Positions 27,140-37,508 of a stretch of 64,000 nt of DNA are shown one piece after another. Each line of letters begins with the position of its first letter. Within the stretch, counting starts at the first letter, position 1. A program made the position numbers and the translations under genes. The stretch is taken from assembly GCA_020633315.1 (NCBI GenBank), contig JACKDV010000017.1, forward strand, positions 124,001 to 188,000, in the 5' to 3' direction. This DNA comes from Myxococcales bacterium. GTDB lineage: Bacteria; Myxococcota_A; Polyangia; Nannocystales; Nannocystaceae. Under the pieces are notes generated by a model. That model did not search any database and was not told where the DNA came from. It saw only the letters and a list, made by a program, of their open reading frames with translations.

Positions 27140-27820
27140 ATGCTCGTCACCCAGTCGATCCACCGCCCCACCGGGATCAACGTCTTCGGCTCGTACGTGC
27201 TGCGGGTGGAGCCCGACGTGGCGCTGGTGCGCTTCGTCGTCTCGCGCACCGAGCCCGAGCCGCCCGCGGCCTTCTCGGCCACCCGCGAGGCGCTCACCCG
27301 GGTCCGCGCCTTCCTGGCGCAGGCCAAGGTGCCCGCGGCCGACGTGCAGTCCTCCTACGTGCGGCTCACCGACGAGCACGAGTTCCGCGACCAGCGACGG
27401 ATCCACGTGGGCTACGACGCCAACGTGGGGCTCGCGGTGCGGATCACCGAGCTGCCGCGCTTCGAGGAGGTCGTGGCCGGCGTGGTGGGAGCGGGCGCCA
27501 ACGGGATCCAGAGCACCGAGTTCGCCACCACCAAGCTCGCCGTGCACCGGGCCGAGGCGCGGCGGGGGGCCTTCGCTGCCGCGCGCCGCAAGGCCGAGCT
27601 CTACGCCGACGAGGCCAAGGTGCGCCTGGTCGACGTGCTGCACGTGGAGGACGTCAACCCCGACGGGGTGGGACGGCGGGAGAGCCACGGCGCCGACGTG
27701 GACCTCGGGGCCGAGAACGCCGCGGGGCAGGTGGCGGCGCCGGGCAGCATCGAGGTGAAGGCGGCGGTGATGGTGACCTTCGCGATCGAGCGCGGCAAGG
27801 CGACCAGCGGCTTCGCCTGA
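27140..27820 (+). CDS. SIMPL-domain (DUF541) protein
   Basis: 226 residues from ATG 27140. The fold of the SIMPL/DUF541 (Omp28-like) family is seen: INVFGSYVLRVEPDVALVRF (the V-x-G-x-G-x-A-like opening), repeated Ala-rich helices (FSATREALTRVRAFLAQAKV), QSSYVRLTDEHE, and AARRKAELYADEAKVRLVDVLHVEDV. There is no signal peptide here, unlike many relatives, so it is probably cytosolic. The biochemical role of the family is not settled. Three 17-bp tandem repeats run through its stop codon. Confidence 0.75.
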   Translation: MLVTQSIHRPTGINVFGSYVLRVEPDVALVRFVVSRTEPEPPAAFSATREALTRVRAFLAQAKVPAADVQSSYVRLTDEHEFRDQRRIHVGYDANVGLAVRITELPRFEEVVAGVVGAGANGIQSTEFATTKLAVHRAEARRGAFAAARRKAELYADEAKVRLVDVLHVEDVNPDGVGRRESHGADVDLGAENAAGQVAAPGSIEVKAAVMVTFAIERGKATSGFA

Positions 27821-27862
27821 GCAGCGGCTTCGCCCGACCAGCGGCTTCGCCCGACCAGCGGG
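27801..27862 (+). repeat. 17-bp tandem repeat spanning a stop codon
   Basis: CGACCAGCGGCTTCGCC occurs at 27801-27817 and 27835-27851; the copy between them (27818-27834) differs in its first four bases, where TGA forms the stop codon of the SIMPL gene. A partial fourth copy begins at 27852. The period is exactly 17 bp, so this looks like recent slippage or duplication. Confidence 0.8.
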
Positions 27863-27870
27863 CGGCGCCG

Positions 27871-28302
27871 CTATCCCTGCGACTCGAGCCGGGCCTTGAG
27901 GCGCTCGTAGTCCTTGCGGATGCTGCGGCGGACCATCCCGGACATCATCGACATCGGCCAGCCCGGCTGGCCGCGCACGTGGGCGGTCACTCGGCAGCGC
28001 CCCTCGCCCAGCGGCTGCACCGAGCGGGTGACCTGGATGGGGAAGGTGCTCTGGGTGCTCTCGATCGAGATCCGACGGCCGGGCTCGAGCTCGGTGACCA
28101 CGAAGTAGGTGTCGATGCGGCGCCCGAGGAACCTGGCCTCCTGCACGTAGGTGGCCCCCACCACCCCCGCCTCGTCCGAGGTCCAGCGGCAGCTCTGCAT
28201 GCCCCCCTGCCACTGGGGGTTGTTCTCGAAGTCGGCCAGGTAGCGGAACACGGGCTCCGCCGGCCGGTCGATCTCGATCGAGTGCTCGAAGTCGAAGCCC
28301 AT
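27871..28302 (-). CDS. SRPBCC (START/Bet v1-like) ligand-binding protein
   Basis: 143 residues, the usual size. The fold's pattern is clear: start GFDFEHSIEIDRPAEPVFRYL, then DFENNPQWQGGMQSCRW, strands RIDTYFVVTELEPGRRISIE, and a long C-terminal helix (MVRRSIRKDYERLKARLE). These helix-grip proteins hold hydrophobic ligands or act as cyclases/dehydratases; no catalytic residues can be named here. It lies on the minus strand behind the DUF481-like gene with a 100-bp gap, so co-transcription is possible. Confidence 0.85.
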   Translation of the reverse strand: MGFDFEHSIEIDRPAEPVFRYLADFENNPQWQGGMQSCRWTSDEAGVVGATYVQEARFLGRRIDTYFVVTELEPGRRISIESTQSTFPIQVTRSVQPLGEGRCRVTAHVRGQPGWPMSMMSGMVRRSIRKDYERLKARLESQG

Positions 28303-28404
28303 CGCCCGAATCGTAGCGGGGGCCGCCTCCGCCGTCTCGTCGGCTCCGGGCGAGGGGAACGGATGGCCCCGAGCCAGGGCGCCCAGGGCCGGGCCTCGTA
28401 TCTC

Positions 28405-29322
28405 TCAGCCGAAGCCCAGCCGCAGGTAGCTGCCCAGCATGAGGTCGAGCGGCACCACCTGGAGCGGCGGGCGGCTGTCGTACTGGGTCTCGAGGTCCAC
28501 GCCCACCGCGAGGATGCTGCCCACCCGCGCCTCGAGCTGCAGCGCATCGAGCACGCGCAGGTCGCCGAAGTCGGTGAGCAGCGGCTGCGCGTAGGCGGTG
28601 TTGCGCACCACGAACGCCCCGTTGGCCACCATGAGCTGCAGCACCAGGTAGTTGGTCCAGCGGTGGTTGACCAGCCGGGCCGGGTGGGGGTCGCCCTCGA
28701 TCACGTTGTTGAGCTCGTACTCCACCATGTAGCCGGTGCCGCCCCACGCCTGGAAGCGGCGGGTGCGGATGGGATCGACCCGCAGGCCCAGGCCGCCGAC
28801 CATGCGCACCTCGAGGCGGTTGAGCTCGTTGTACTGCACCTGGGCGAAGAAGTCGGAGCCCAGGCGGGGGATCCACATGCGGGTGTAGCGGGTGTGGCCG
28901 AAGCCGCGGCTGACGATGTCCTTGCGCTCCACCGTGCCCGTGGCGGGATCCCTCGAGCCCACCCGCACGAAGGCGCCGTTGGTGATGAGGACCCAGCGAT
29001 CGCGGAAGAAGGGGGGCGTGCCCGGGGCAGGCGGGCGGCGGTGGCCGGCGCCCTCGGGGTACAGGGTGAGGAACTGCAGCGCGCCGGTGGTGGAGAAGTC
29101 CAGGCGGTCCACGTTGCCGCGCGACAGCGACAGGCGGGTCTCCAGGCTGCCGCGCCAGCCGTCGTGGTCGCTGCCCGACATCAGCTTCTCGGCATTGACG
29201 GGGTTGGCGAGCGCGGGGCGGCCGAGCAGCCCCAGCAGCAACGAGACGAGCAGCGTCCAGGGCCAGGACGGAGGCCGGGACCACGGGGACCGGGGGCGAA
29301 GGAGGAGGCGACGGGCGTCCAT
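28405..29322 (-). CDS. DUF481-like outer-membrane protein
   Basis: 305 residues from ATG 29322; signal peptide with an unusually Arg/Trp-rich start, hydrophobic core LLVSLLLGLLG and cleavage near ALA. The body has GSLETRLSLSRGNVDRLDFST at the start, the opening pattern of DUF481 (YdiY-like) beta-barrels, followed by many amphipathic strands (WVLITNGAFVRVGS, SDFFAQVQYNELNRLEVRMV, ILAVGVDLETQYDSRPP). It ends MLGSYLRLGFG. It should sit in the outer membrane. Its function is unknown. Confidence 0.75.
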   Translation of the reverse strand: MDARRLLLRPRSPWSRPPSWPWTLLVSLLLGLLGRPALANPVNAEKLMSGSDHDGWRGSLETRLSLSRGNVDRLDFSTTGALQFLTLYPEGAGHRRPPAPGTPPFFRDRWVLITNGAFVRVGSRDPATGTVERKDIVSRGFGHTRYTRMWIPRLGSDFFAQVQYNELNRLEVRMVGGLGLRVDPIRTRRFQAWGGTGYMVEYELNNVIEGDPHPARLVNHRWTNYLVLQLMVANGAFVVRNTAYAQPLLTDFGDLRVLDALQLEARVGSILAVGVDLETQYDSRPPLQVVPLDLMLGSYLRLGFG

Positions 29323-29467
29323 GGGTCGGGGCACCGATACCTTGGGATCGCCGCGTTGTCTCGTCGACCCCGGCCCGCGCAAGGAGGCCTTGCACGCCAT
29401 GGAATCCACGGGTGGTGATCTCGGACGATGGAAGCGGGCGCGCCCGCCCCTGGGCCGAAGATGCAGC

Positions 29468-29499
29468 GAGCCCGACGCCTGCGGGGCAGGGTCGGGCTC
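29468..29499 (-). terminator. Hairpin after rpoD
   Basis: GAGCCCGAC (29468-29476) pairs with GTCGGGCTC (29491-29499), a 9-bp stem; inside it CTGC and GCAG pair around a short C-rich loop. It lies 25 bp after the rpoD stop codon. No T-tract. Confidence 0.5.
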
Positions 29500-29524
29500 G
29501 GAGCGGGCCGGGCGGGGCCGGCGA

Positions 29525-31306
<1,782 letters not shown>

Positions 31307-31381
31307 CGGGTCGTCCTCAATCGTTGGTTCCGTGGCCCGCGGGAGGGTGAGAGGCCCCGCGGTCGGTGCCCACGAGCGCCT

Positions 31382-31409
31382 GCTATAGCATCTGGCGCGG
31401 GTTTGGCAG
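31382..31409 (-). promoter_or_regulatory. Candidate sigma-70 promoter of rpoD
   Basis: On the minus strand CTGCCA (31404-31409) and TATAGC (31382-31387) stand 16 bp apart, and TGC before the -10 resembles an extended -10. Transcription would begin near 31375 and give a leader of about 70 bases. By eye only. The rest of the gap up to 31653 is somewhat less GC-rich and holds no gene I can support. Confidence 0.4.
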
Positions 31410-31653
31410 CGAGAACTTCCGGATTTCTTGGGCTGGCTGGATTTCGTCGCCAATTGCGACCTGAGGCCCGAATTCTGCTACGGAGGCCCCGTGGATGGGG
31501 TTCGGCGGTGTTTGCGAGATGTGGGTGCGGCGGCAACGCGGCCGACCGTATTCACTGGCACGATCCGATCCGTTCTCACATTGCGTGAGCGCGACCACAC
31601 CTTTGGATTCGTTGGGATTTCGCCGAGCGCCGGCCCGATCCCCACATGACACC

Positions 31654-32073
31654 CTAGGTCGCGACGTACTTGGTGGCACGACCGGCGAGCGTTCGGCGGG
31701 CCCGGCGTTCGCGAGCGAGTCGCTGCAATGCGATGCGAGCATCCTGCGACGAGCCACCGATGCGCTCGGCCACCTCCTCGGCGGACAGCGGCGCTGCGGC
31801 CTCCTGGAGCGCAGCGATCACCTCGTCGTCGTAGCGCTGGCGCCGGGCGAGCTTGTCGGGCTCTCCCGTGATCGGATCGATGGTCTCGTCGGGCACGCCG
31901 CTCCACACCTCGCGGATGGTCAGCGTCCCCAGGATCTCCCCGAAGCGCCCTCGCAGACGAAGCAGCCGCAGGTCGGAGAGCGAGACGTCCGGCTTGGCCC
32001 GCAGGATGTTGATGATCGCCGCGCGCTCGGCCCGACAGATGGTCGTGGCGATGTCCGACAACGCGAGGACCAT
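31654..32073 (-). CDS. Small protein with winged-helix-like C-terminus
   Basis: 139 residues from ATG 32073 (TTG two codons upstream is also in frame). The N-terminal part reads SDLRLLRLRGRFGEILGTLT between two charged helices. Residues about 85-139 look like a winged helix: DDEVIAALQEAAAPLSAEEV, AERIGGSSQDARIALQRLAR, then a short basic wing (RRARRTLAGRATKYVAT). This suggests DNA binding, perhaps as a regulator, but the family is not recognised and no effector domain is evident. It lies upstream of rpoD on the same strand, with a 347-bp gap. Confidence 0.6.
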   Translation of the reverse strand: MVLALSDIATTICRAERAAIINILRAKPDVSLSDLRLLRLRGRFGEILGTLTIREVWSGVPDETIDPITGEPDKLARRQRYDDEVIAALQEAAAPLSAEEVAERIGGSSQDARIALQRLARERRARRTLAGRATKYVAT

Positions 32074-32166
32074 ACCCAAGCGAGCCGTCGGGGAAAAGCG
32101 GGAGATCGCTTCGTCGTGGAGTGCTTCGTACCACGCTCGTGGTGGGCGACGGTGGGAGGGAAGCCC

Positions 32167-33807
32167 TCACTCGCCGAAGATCCGCACCAGCGAGAAGGCG
32201 GGCGGAAGGGCACGGAGCACGGCCAGCAGCGGCCCCCGGGTGCGTCGCCAGAACGCGGCCAGGGGCTCGTCGGGGACGGTGTCGAGGCGCTCGAGCTCGC
32301 GACCGAGCGCGCGCAGGGTGGGGCCGAAGGCGGGCACCGAGACGGGGTCGTTGCCGTGGCGCGGGGCGATCGCGTTGACGTGCCAGTTGCGCGTGCGGAA
32401 CAACGCGCGAGCGCCGGGGTCGGGGGGCTCGACCAGCAGGTACAGCGACGAGGGCTCGCCGTCGTCGAGTCGGTGGCGTAGGTGGATGCACAGGAAGGCG
32501 AGCGCCTCGGGCTCGGCCCCGTCGACCTCGGGAGCGAGCGATGGGCTTCGGGCCTCCACGCTGCGCGAGCGCTGGCGGGCGCGCTCGTCGTGGTCGCGCT
32601 CGTGCAGGGCGAGGTTCTGCACCAGCCCGCTGGTGAGCACCACGAACGCCTTGGAGGGGCTGAGCGTGGGCTCGTGCGGCATCATGATGCGCTTGGACTC
32701 CCAGAAGTAGTCGTCGGCGGTCCGGTTGCGCTGGTAGTAGAAGCGGACCATCCGCAGCAGATCGCCGAACAGCTCGCGGTGGTGCGCGGCGTAGCGCCGG
32801 GGGGCCTCGCCTCGGCCCTCCCGCAGCAGCTCGACCGCGCAGCGACCCGCGTGCCAGCCCGAGTGCATGGCCAGGTGCACGCCGGTGGACAGCACCGGAT
32901 CGATGAAGCCGGCTGCATCGCCCACCGCGAGCCAGCCGGGGCCCGTCACCTCGCGCACGCGGTAGCTCCAGTCCCGCTCGCGTCGCACCGGGGTCACGCG
33001 GCGGGCGTGGGGGCCGAGCACGGCCCGCAGCGCCTCGCTGCCGGCGATGGCCTCCTCGTAGTCGCGCCGCGATCCGTCGAGCTGCTCGCGATCCAGGCGC
33101 ACCACGCCCACCGAGCTGCGCCCGTCGCCCAGCGGGAACAGCCACAGCCAGCAGCGCTCCTCGGCCACGAAGAAGGCCTGGCGCTCGCGCGGCGGGGGCA
33201 GGTGTCCCGCGCCCTCGAAGTGGGCCCACAGCGCCTCGTGGCGCAGGCCCTCGATCGGCTCTCGCAGCCCGCGGGCCTCGGCGACGAGGGCTCGCTGACC
33301 GCTGGCATCGATCACCAGGCGGGGCTCGATGCGGCGGCTGGGCCCGCCGCGGGGGCGCCAGTCGAGGCCGCGCAGGCGCTCGCCCTCCCAGCGGAGGGCC
33401 TCGACCGCGGCGTGCTCGCGGGCGTCGGCGCCGGCCCGGCGGGCGTGGTCGAAGAGGATCGCGTCGAAGCGGCTGCGCTCCACCATCCACGCGTGGTCGT
33501 AGACGTCGCCGTCGACGAACCACTGGTCCCACCGAGGGGTGCGCCCCCAGTTGTGGTGGGTGGAGCCGGTCTTGCGAGAGAAGCCGGCGGCCTCCACCGC
33601 GGCGAGGGCATCGATGTCCTGCAGGATGGGGATGATGCCGGGCAGCAGGCTCTCGCCCACGTGGGGGCGGGGGTGCTGGCCGGCCTCGAGCAGCAGCACC
33701 CGCAGGCCGGCCCGGGCCGCGACGGCGGCCGCGGTGCTGCCTGCGGGGCCGCCCCCGATCACGACCACTTCGGGCTCGGCCTCGGTCGCGGGCTCGGGCT
33801 CAGGCAC
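32167..33807 (-). CDS. FAD-dependent halogenase-like oxidoreductase
   Basis: 546 residues from a GTG at 33807, which overlaps the end of the radical SAM gene by 8 bases. FAD-binding GGGPAGSTAAAVAAR near the start; PHVGESLLPGIIPIL and GFSRKTGSTHHNWG match the flavin-dependent halogenase family, with a Lys where the catalytic Lys of halogenases sits; WLAVGDAAGFIDPVLSTGVHLAM matches phenol-type halogenases. The WxWxIP signature is WLWLFP, so one residue differs. The C-terminal 200 residues are longer than in the simplest members. It would oxidise chloride or bromide with FADH2 and O2 to halogenate a substrate, or be a related monooxygenase. Together with the radical SAM gene it suggests a small biosynthetic module. 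Confidence 0.8.
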   Translation of the reverse strand: MPEPEPATEAEPEVVVIGGGPAGSTAAAVAARAGLRVLLLEAGQHPRPHVGESLLPGIIPILQDIDALAAVEAAGFSRKTGSTHHNWGRTPRWDQWFVDGDVYDHAWMVERSRFDAILFDHARRAGADAREHAAVEALRWEGERLRGLDWRPRGGPSRRIEPRLVIDASGQRALVAEARGLREPIEGLRHEALWAHFEGAGHLPPPRERQAFFVAEERCWLWLFPLGDGRSSVGVVRLDREQLDGSRRDYEEAIAGSEALRAVLGPHARRVTPVRRERDWSYRVREVTGPGWLAVGDAAGFIDPVLSTGVHLAMHSGWHAGRCAVELLREGRGEAPRRYAAHHRELFGDLLRMVRFYYQRNRTADDYFWESKRIMMPHEPTLSPSKAFVVLTSGLVQNLALHERDHDERARQRSRSVEARSPSLAPEVDGAEPEALAFLCIHLRHRLDDGEPSSLYLLVEPPDPGARALFRTRNWHVNAIAPRHGNDPVSVPAFGPTLRALGRELERLDTVPDEPLAAFWRRTRGPLLAVLRALPPAFSLVRIFGE

Positions 33808-34981
33808 GGGCCGCCTCCTCGAGCGCGGGCGGGAGCTCGCCGCGCCACACCTGCACCCCGCGTGCGCGCAGATCGGCGGCGAGGCGACGGGCGCGGTCGA
33901 GCTGCCAGGCGTCGTCGCGGGCGGGCGCGTAGCGGGGGTCGTCGAACAGCGGGCCGGCCCCCTCCTCGCCACGCAGCACGTCGATGCTCACCGAGTCGAC
34001 GTGGGCGGCCAGGGCGTCCACCAGCGCGTCGTGGGGACCGGGCAGCAGCGGCTGGACCACGGCGAGGGTGGTGATGCCGTGGGCGCGCAGCCGGGCGAGC
34101 AGCTCGAGGCGCTGCGCCACCGAGGCGGCGCGGGGCTCGAAGTGGCGGCGGACCTCGTCGTCGACGGTGGGCAGCGACACGCCCACGAAGGCGCGGGGCA
34201 GGCGGGCGAGCAGGGGCAGGTCCTCGGCCAGCGCGGCCATGCGGGTGAGCACCAGCACCGGCGGGCACGGCTCGGCCTCGACGAGCACCTGCAGGCACGC
34301 TCGCGTGAGGCGATGGCGTCGCTCCACCGCCTGGTAGGGGTCGGCGACGATGGGGCACAGCTTGATCGGTCGGGGCGGGCGTCCGCGCAGCTCCTCGCGC
34401 AGCACCTGCGGCGCGTTGATCCGCACGTCCACGTAGGAGCCCCACGGCACCGGCGGGAGCCCTAGCAGGCGGCGCAGCGGGTCGAGCCGCGACTGCGCGT
34501 AGCAGAAGCGACAGCCCACCAGGCAGCCCACGTAGGGGCTGAGGGTGTCGAAGACGTGGCCGGTGTCGCCGGCCGGCTCGAGCACGCGGTCGACGGTGAC
34601 CTCGCGGATCCGCGGCCCGGGCTCGAGCTCGAGCCGCCCGGCCTCACGGGCGAGGGCGTCGAGCACCGGGCCCTCGTTGGCTCGCACGCGGCGGGCCACC
34701 GCCTCGCACACCCGCAGTCCCACCGCATCGGGCACGGGGGTGCGGGCCGGGCTGCGGTACGACAGTCGCAGGCGCGCGGTGGCCACCGCGTGGCGCCCCG
34801 GGGCCGCGGCCGGGGCGAGCTCCACGTGCAGGCGCGGGCCGTCGGGATCGTCGACGGCCGCGAAGCTCAGGCGCAGCCCCAGCTCGGTCGAGCTGCCCAC
34901 CAGGGCCCAGCGCTCCGCCACCACGTCGCCGGGGACCAACGGCGCGACGAGGCGGAGCAGGTGGGCGTGCAGATCGATCAT
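33800..34981 (-). CDS. Radical SAM protein (SPL/COG1533-like) with unknown N-terminal domain
   Basis: 393 residues from ATG 34981 (MIDLHAHLLRL). The iron-sulfur cluster motif is SPYVGCLVGCRFCYAQ (CxxxCxxC, near residues 155-162), followed by INAPQVLREELRGR, KLCPIVADPYQAVERRHRLT and VGVSLPTVDDEVRRHFEP, which are the hallmarks of the COG1533 group that includes spore photoproduct lyase. The first 140 residues are not part of that family: an alpha/beta stretch with PVPDAVGLRVCEAVARRV. Its reaction cannot be named. The downstream halogenase-like gene starts inside its stop region, so both are coupled. Confidence 0.85.
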   Translation of the reverse strand: MIDLHAHLLRLVAPLVPGDVVAERWALVGSSTELGLRLSFAAVDDPDGPRLHVELAPAAAPGRHAVATARLRLSYRSPARTPVPDAVGLRVCEAVARRVRANEGPVLDALAREAGRLELEPGPRIREVTVDRVLEPAGDTGHVFDTLSPYVGCLVGCRFCYAQSRLDPLRRLLGLPPVPWGSYVDVRINAPQVLREELRGRPPRPIKLCPIVADPYQAVERRHRLTRACLQVLVEAEPCPPVLVLTRMAALAEDLPLLARLPRAFVGVSLPTVDDEVRRHFEPRAASVAQRLELLARLRAHGITTLAVVQPLLPGPHDALVDALAAHVDSVSIDVLRGEEGAGPLFDDPRYAPARDDAWQLDRARRLAADLRARGVQVWRGELPPALEEAARA

Positions 34982-35124
34982 CGCGTGTCGCCGATGATAG
35001 ACGCATGACGCCGGGATCGTCGTTCGTTCCGGGGTGGCGAGGCGATCACCCGCGAGGAGCCCCCGCGCCCGCCCGCGACCTGCCATGATGGGGCCGCCGG
35101 GCTCGGCCCGGGGAGGGATCGACG

Positions 35125-36264
35125 ATGGGCGTGCACAGGCTCGTGGTGGTGGCAGCGACGCTGGCGGGGACGAGCGCGTGTGGGGGCGACGGCGCGAGCA
35201 ATCCCTTCGACACGGCCAACACCGGGATCTCGGCCACGCGGGGCTCGGCCAGCGGTGACGGCACCGCGGAGAGCGGCGTGACCGGGGGCCCGGCCACGCA
35301 GGGCGGCAGCGTCGGCGAGGAGAGCGACGGCGGTCCCAAGCTCGACGTGCAGGCGGGCGACGTGCCCGGCCCCTGCGTGGGCGAGGGCTGCAACGAGGGC
35401 TGCACCGGCGTGGACCTCTTGTTCGTGATCGACAACAGCGTATCGATGGGCGACTACCAGGCCGCGCTGGGCCTGGCCTTCCCCGCGTTCGCCAGCACCC
35501 TGGACACGGCGCTGCCCGCCGGCACCAGCCTGCACGTGGGGGTGACCAGCACCGAGATGGGCTACTCGGGCTCCGGCTCGACCTCGATCTTCAACGGCAA
35601 CTGCACCTTCACCGGCGACGGCGGCCAGCCCAACGATGCCTTCTACGTCACCCCCGACGTGGCCAACTCCATGCGCAACGGGGCGCAGGGGCGGCTGTAC
35701 GATCCGGGGGGCGGGCAGACCTACTACGAGTACACCACCGGCGCGGGCGGGGCCTCGCTGGCCGGGCTCGAGAGCTGGTTCAGCGCCGCCGCCAACATCG
35801 GCACCGGCGGCTCCAACATCGAGATGTCGGCCGCGCCCGCGGGCTGGGTCGCCGACATGGCCAACGATGCCACCAACGCCGGCTTCATCCGCGACGAGGG
35901 CTCGGTGCTGGTGGTGTTCTTCATGCAGGACGAGCCCGACCAGACCCCGCTGATGATCGACGGGCAGCCCGGCGGTCTGGCCATGCTCGACAAGCTCGTC
36001 GCGGCCAAGGCCGGCTGCGGGGGCACCGACTGCATCATCGCGGGCGGCTTCCTCAACGAGCAGGCATGCAGCGCCATGGGCAACCTGCCGCTCGACGACC
36101 TGCTCGCCAACGTGGGCGAGGCCCCCATCGTGCAGGCGCTGCCCGACGAGGCCCTGGCCGAGACCGATCCGCAGGGGGCGGCCGACGAGATGAACACGGT
36201 GCTCAGCGGCACGCTGGCGACCGTGATCGCGCAGACCTGCGAGGAGATCGGCCCCGAGGGCTGA
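35125..36264 (+). CDS. Secreted lipoprotein with von Willebrand A-like MIDAS motif
   Basis: 379 residues from ATG 35125; lipobox GTSAC, then a Gly/Ser/Thr/Asp-rich linker. LLFVIDNSVSMGDYQ has the DxSxS metal site of von Willebrand factor A domains, and the following 250 residues have the expected alternation of strands and helices (LHVGVTSTEMGYSG, LVVFFMQDEPDQTP), with Cys pairs that suggest disulfides outside the cell. Function unknown; adhesion or protein binding is a guess from the fold. A paralogue with the same plan is at 58327-59376. Confidence 0.8.
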   Translation: MGVHRLVVVAATLAGTSACGGDGASNPFDTANTGISATRGSASGDGTAESGVTGGPATQGGSVGEESDGGPKLDVQAGDVPGPCVGEGCNEGCTGVDLLFVIDNSVSMGDYQAALGLAFPAFASTLDTALPAGTSLHVGVTSTEMGYSGSGSTSIFNGNCTFTGDGGQPNDAFYVTPDVANSMRNGAQGRLYDPGGGQTYYEYTTGAGGASLAGLESWFSAAANIGTGGSNIEMSAAPAGWVADMANDATNAGFIRDEGSVLVVFFMQDEPDQTPLMIDGQPGGLAMLDKLVAAKAGCGGTDCIIAGGFLNEQACSAMGNLPLDDLLANVGEAPIVQALPDEALAETDPQGAADEMNTVLSGTLATVIAQTCEEIGPEG

Positions 36265-36345
36265 GCGACGGGTCCGCTGCAGGGACGAGCGTCGCGTACG
36301 GGGAGGACTCGCGGGCTCGGGGCGCTCCGCCGTGCTCATGCGGGC

Positions 36346-37359
36346 TCAGGGTGGAGTCGCGACTCGCTCGTTCGCGTCGATCTCGTCCATCGTGTTGCAC
36401 ACGCCGACGTCCTCGTAGCCCGCGGGGGCCTCGGCGGGCGCGAACCAGGGCACGCAGATCTGGCCCTCGGCGACCCCGGTGCACTGGGCGTCGCCGAGCG
36501 GATCGGACACGTCGCAGAGCTCCAGGCAGCACCCGGGCGAGTCGGAGCAGGTCGGGACGTCGGTCAGCCCGAGGCACACCAGGCCCGGGTCGCAGCCATT
36601 GAGGTGCTCGCAGGGGGAGCCGTAGGCTCCGTCGGGCCCGGAGGCATCGGGGACGCAGGTCCACGACGCCTGGCTCGGAAGGCACGCCTGACCCCCGGGG
36701 CAATCCTGCAGCAGCGGCTCGCAGGCATGCAGACACAACAGCAAGGCGCCCTGGTTGTAGATGGCGCAGGTGGTGCCTGGATCCTCGCACAGCGCGTTGG
36801 CCTCGTTGCCGCTGCACATGGCCACGCAGGTGCCCATGTTGGTCTCCGGGTCGACGTCCCAGCACATGCTGTGGATGTCGCAGTCGTCGATGCCGGAGAC
36901 GCCCGAGCCCTCCACCATGCACGACTCCCCGACCTGGGCGGGGTCGTCGGGGAGCGGGGAGCACCGCGTCGCATTCCACACCGGGCCGCCGTCGTTCGCC
37001 CAGGGCATGCACTTGTCGCCCACCGGGCAGTCCCGCGCGAAGAGGTCGCACTCGAAGGAGATCACGGGCCCGTCGTCGCATCCGAGGATGCAGCCGTCGC
37101 CGTTGTCGTCGATGGTCGAGCTCGCGTCCGTGGTGGTCGTCGGGCTGGTCGTCGCGGGCTCTCGCGTCGTCGTCCCGGAGGTGGTCGGGCTCGAGGCCAT
37201 CGTGGTGGAGGTGGACGCGCCCCTCGTGTCGCCGCTGGGCTCCGCGGGGCAGCCGAGCAGCGCAATGGCCAGGGCCGGCGCGCCGAGCCACGACCCGCCG
37301 ACGTCGCGCACCGGTCCCGGTCGTCGGATGGGGCGGGGACGCGACGAGCACCAACGCAT
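36346..37359 (-). CDS. Cys-rich secreted lipoprotein
   Basis: 337 residues from ATG 37359 (MRWCSSRPRP); lipobox ALLGC. A Thr/Ser-rich linker (STSTTMASSPTTSGTTT) is followed by more than twenty Cys in short spaced units (ILGCDDGP, FARDCPVGDKCMPW, CWDVDPETNMGTCVAMC, CPGGQACLPS, CEHLNGCDPGLVCLG). This pattern of repeated 40-60-residue disulfide units is frequent in surface lipoproteins of Nannocystaceae. No enzyme motif. Its start is 62 bp from the inverted repeat at 37422-37436, which lies between it and the divergent methyltransferase gene. Confidence 0.75.
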   Translation of the reverse strand: MRWCSSRPRPIRRPGPVRDVGGSWLGAPALAIALLGCPAEPSGDTRGASTSTTMASSPTTSGTTTREPATTSPTTTTDASSTIDDNGDGCILGCDDGPVISFECDLFARDCPVGDKCMPWANDGGPVWNATRCSPLPDDPAQVGESCMVEGSGVSGIDDCDIHSMCWDVDPETNMGTCVAMCSGNEANALCEDPGTTCAIYNQGALLLCLHACEPLLQDCPGGQACLPSQASWTCVPDASGPDGAYGSPCEHLNGCDPGLVCLGLTDVPTCSDSPGCCLELCDVSDPLGDAQCTGVAEGQICVPWFAPAEAPAGYEDVGVCNTMDEIDANERVATPP

Positions 37360-37421
37360 GGGGTCATCGTAGACGGGGGGTGGGTCCTCGACGGCGCACG
37401 ATCTGCGCTCGAGTCCTTTGA

Positions 37422-37436
37422 TGCAATTGTATTGCA
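37422..37436 (+). promoter_or_regulatory. 15-bp inverted repeat matching the box at 5579
   Basis: TGCAATTGTATTGCA: arms TGCAAT and ATTGCA are perfect complements around TGT. It matches the box TGCAACTAAATTGCA at 5579-5593 in 12 of 15 positions. It lies about 72 bp upstream of the methyltransferase start and between divergent genes, a normal place for an operator. Regulator unknown. Confidence 0.45.
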
Positions 37437-37508
37437 AGAACATGAGCAGCCGTGAGACTCTGGGTGTCGAACGCGGCACGCCGTGTCGCGGCCGATCGGA
37501 GGCCCGAG

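Noticed and set aside
36066..36602. Arg-rich open frame crossing the end of the von Willebrand A lipoprotein
   Set aside because: Shadow frame with unnatural Arg/Ser composition and no start signal.
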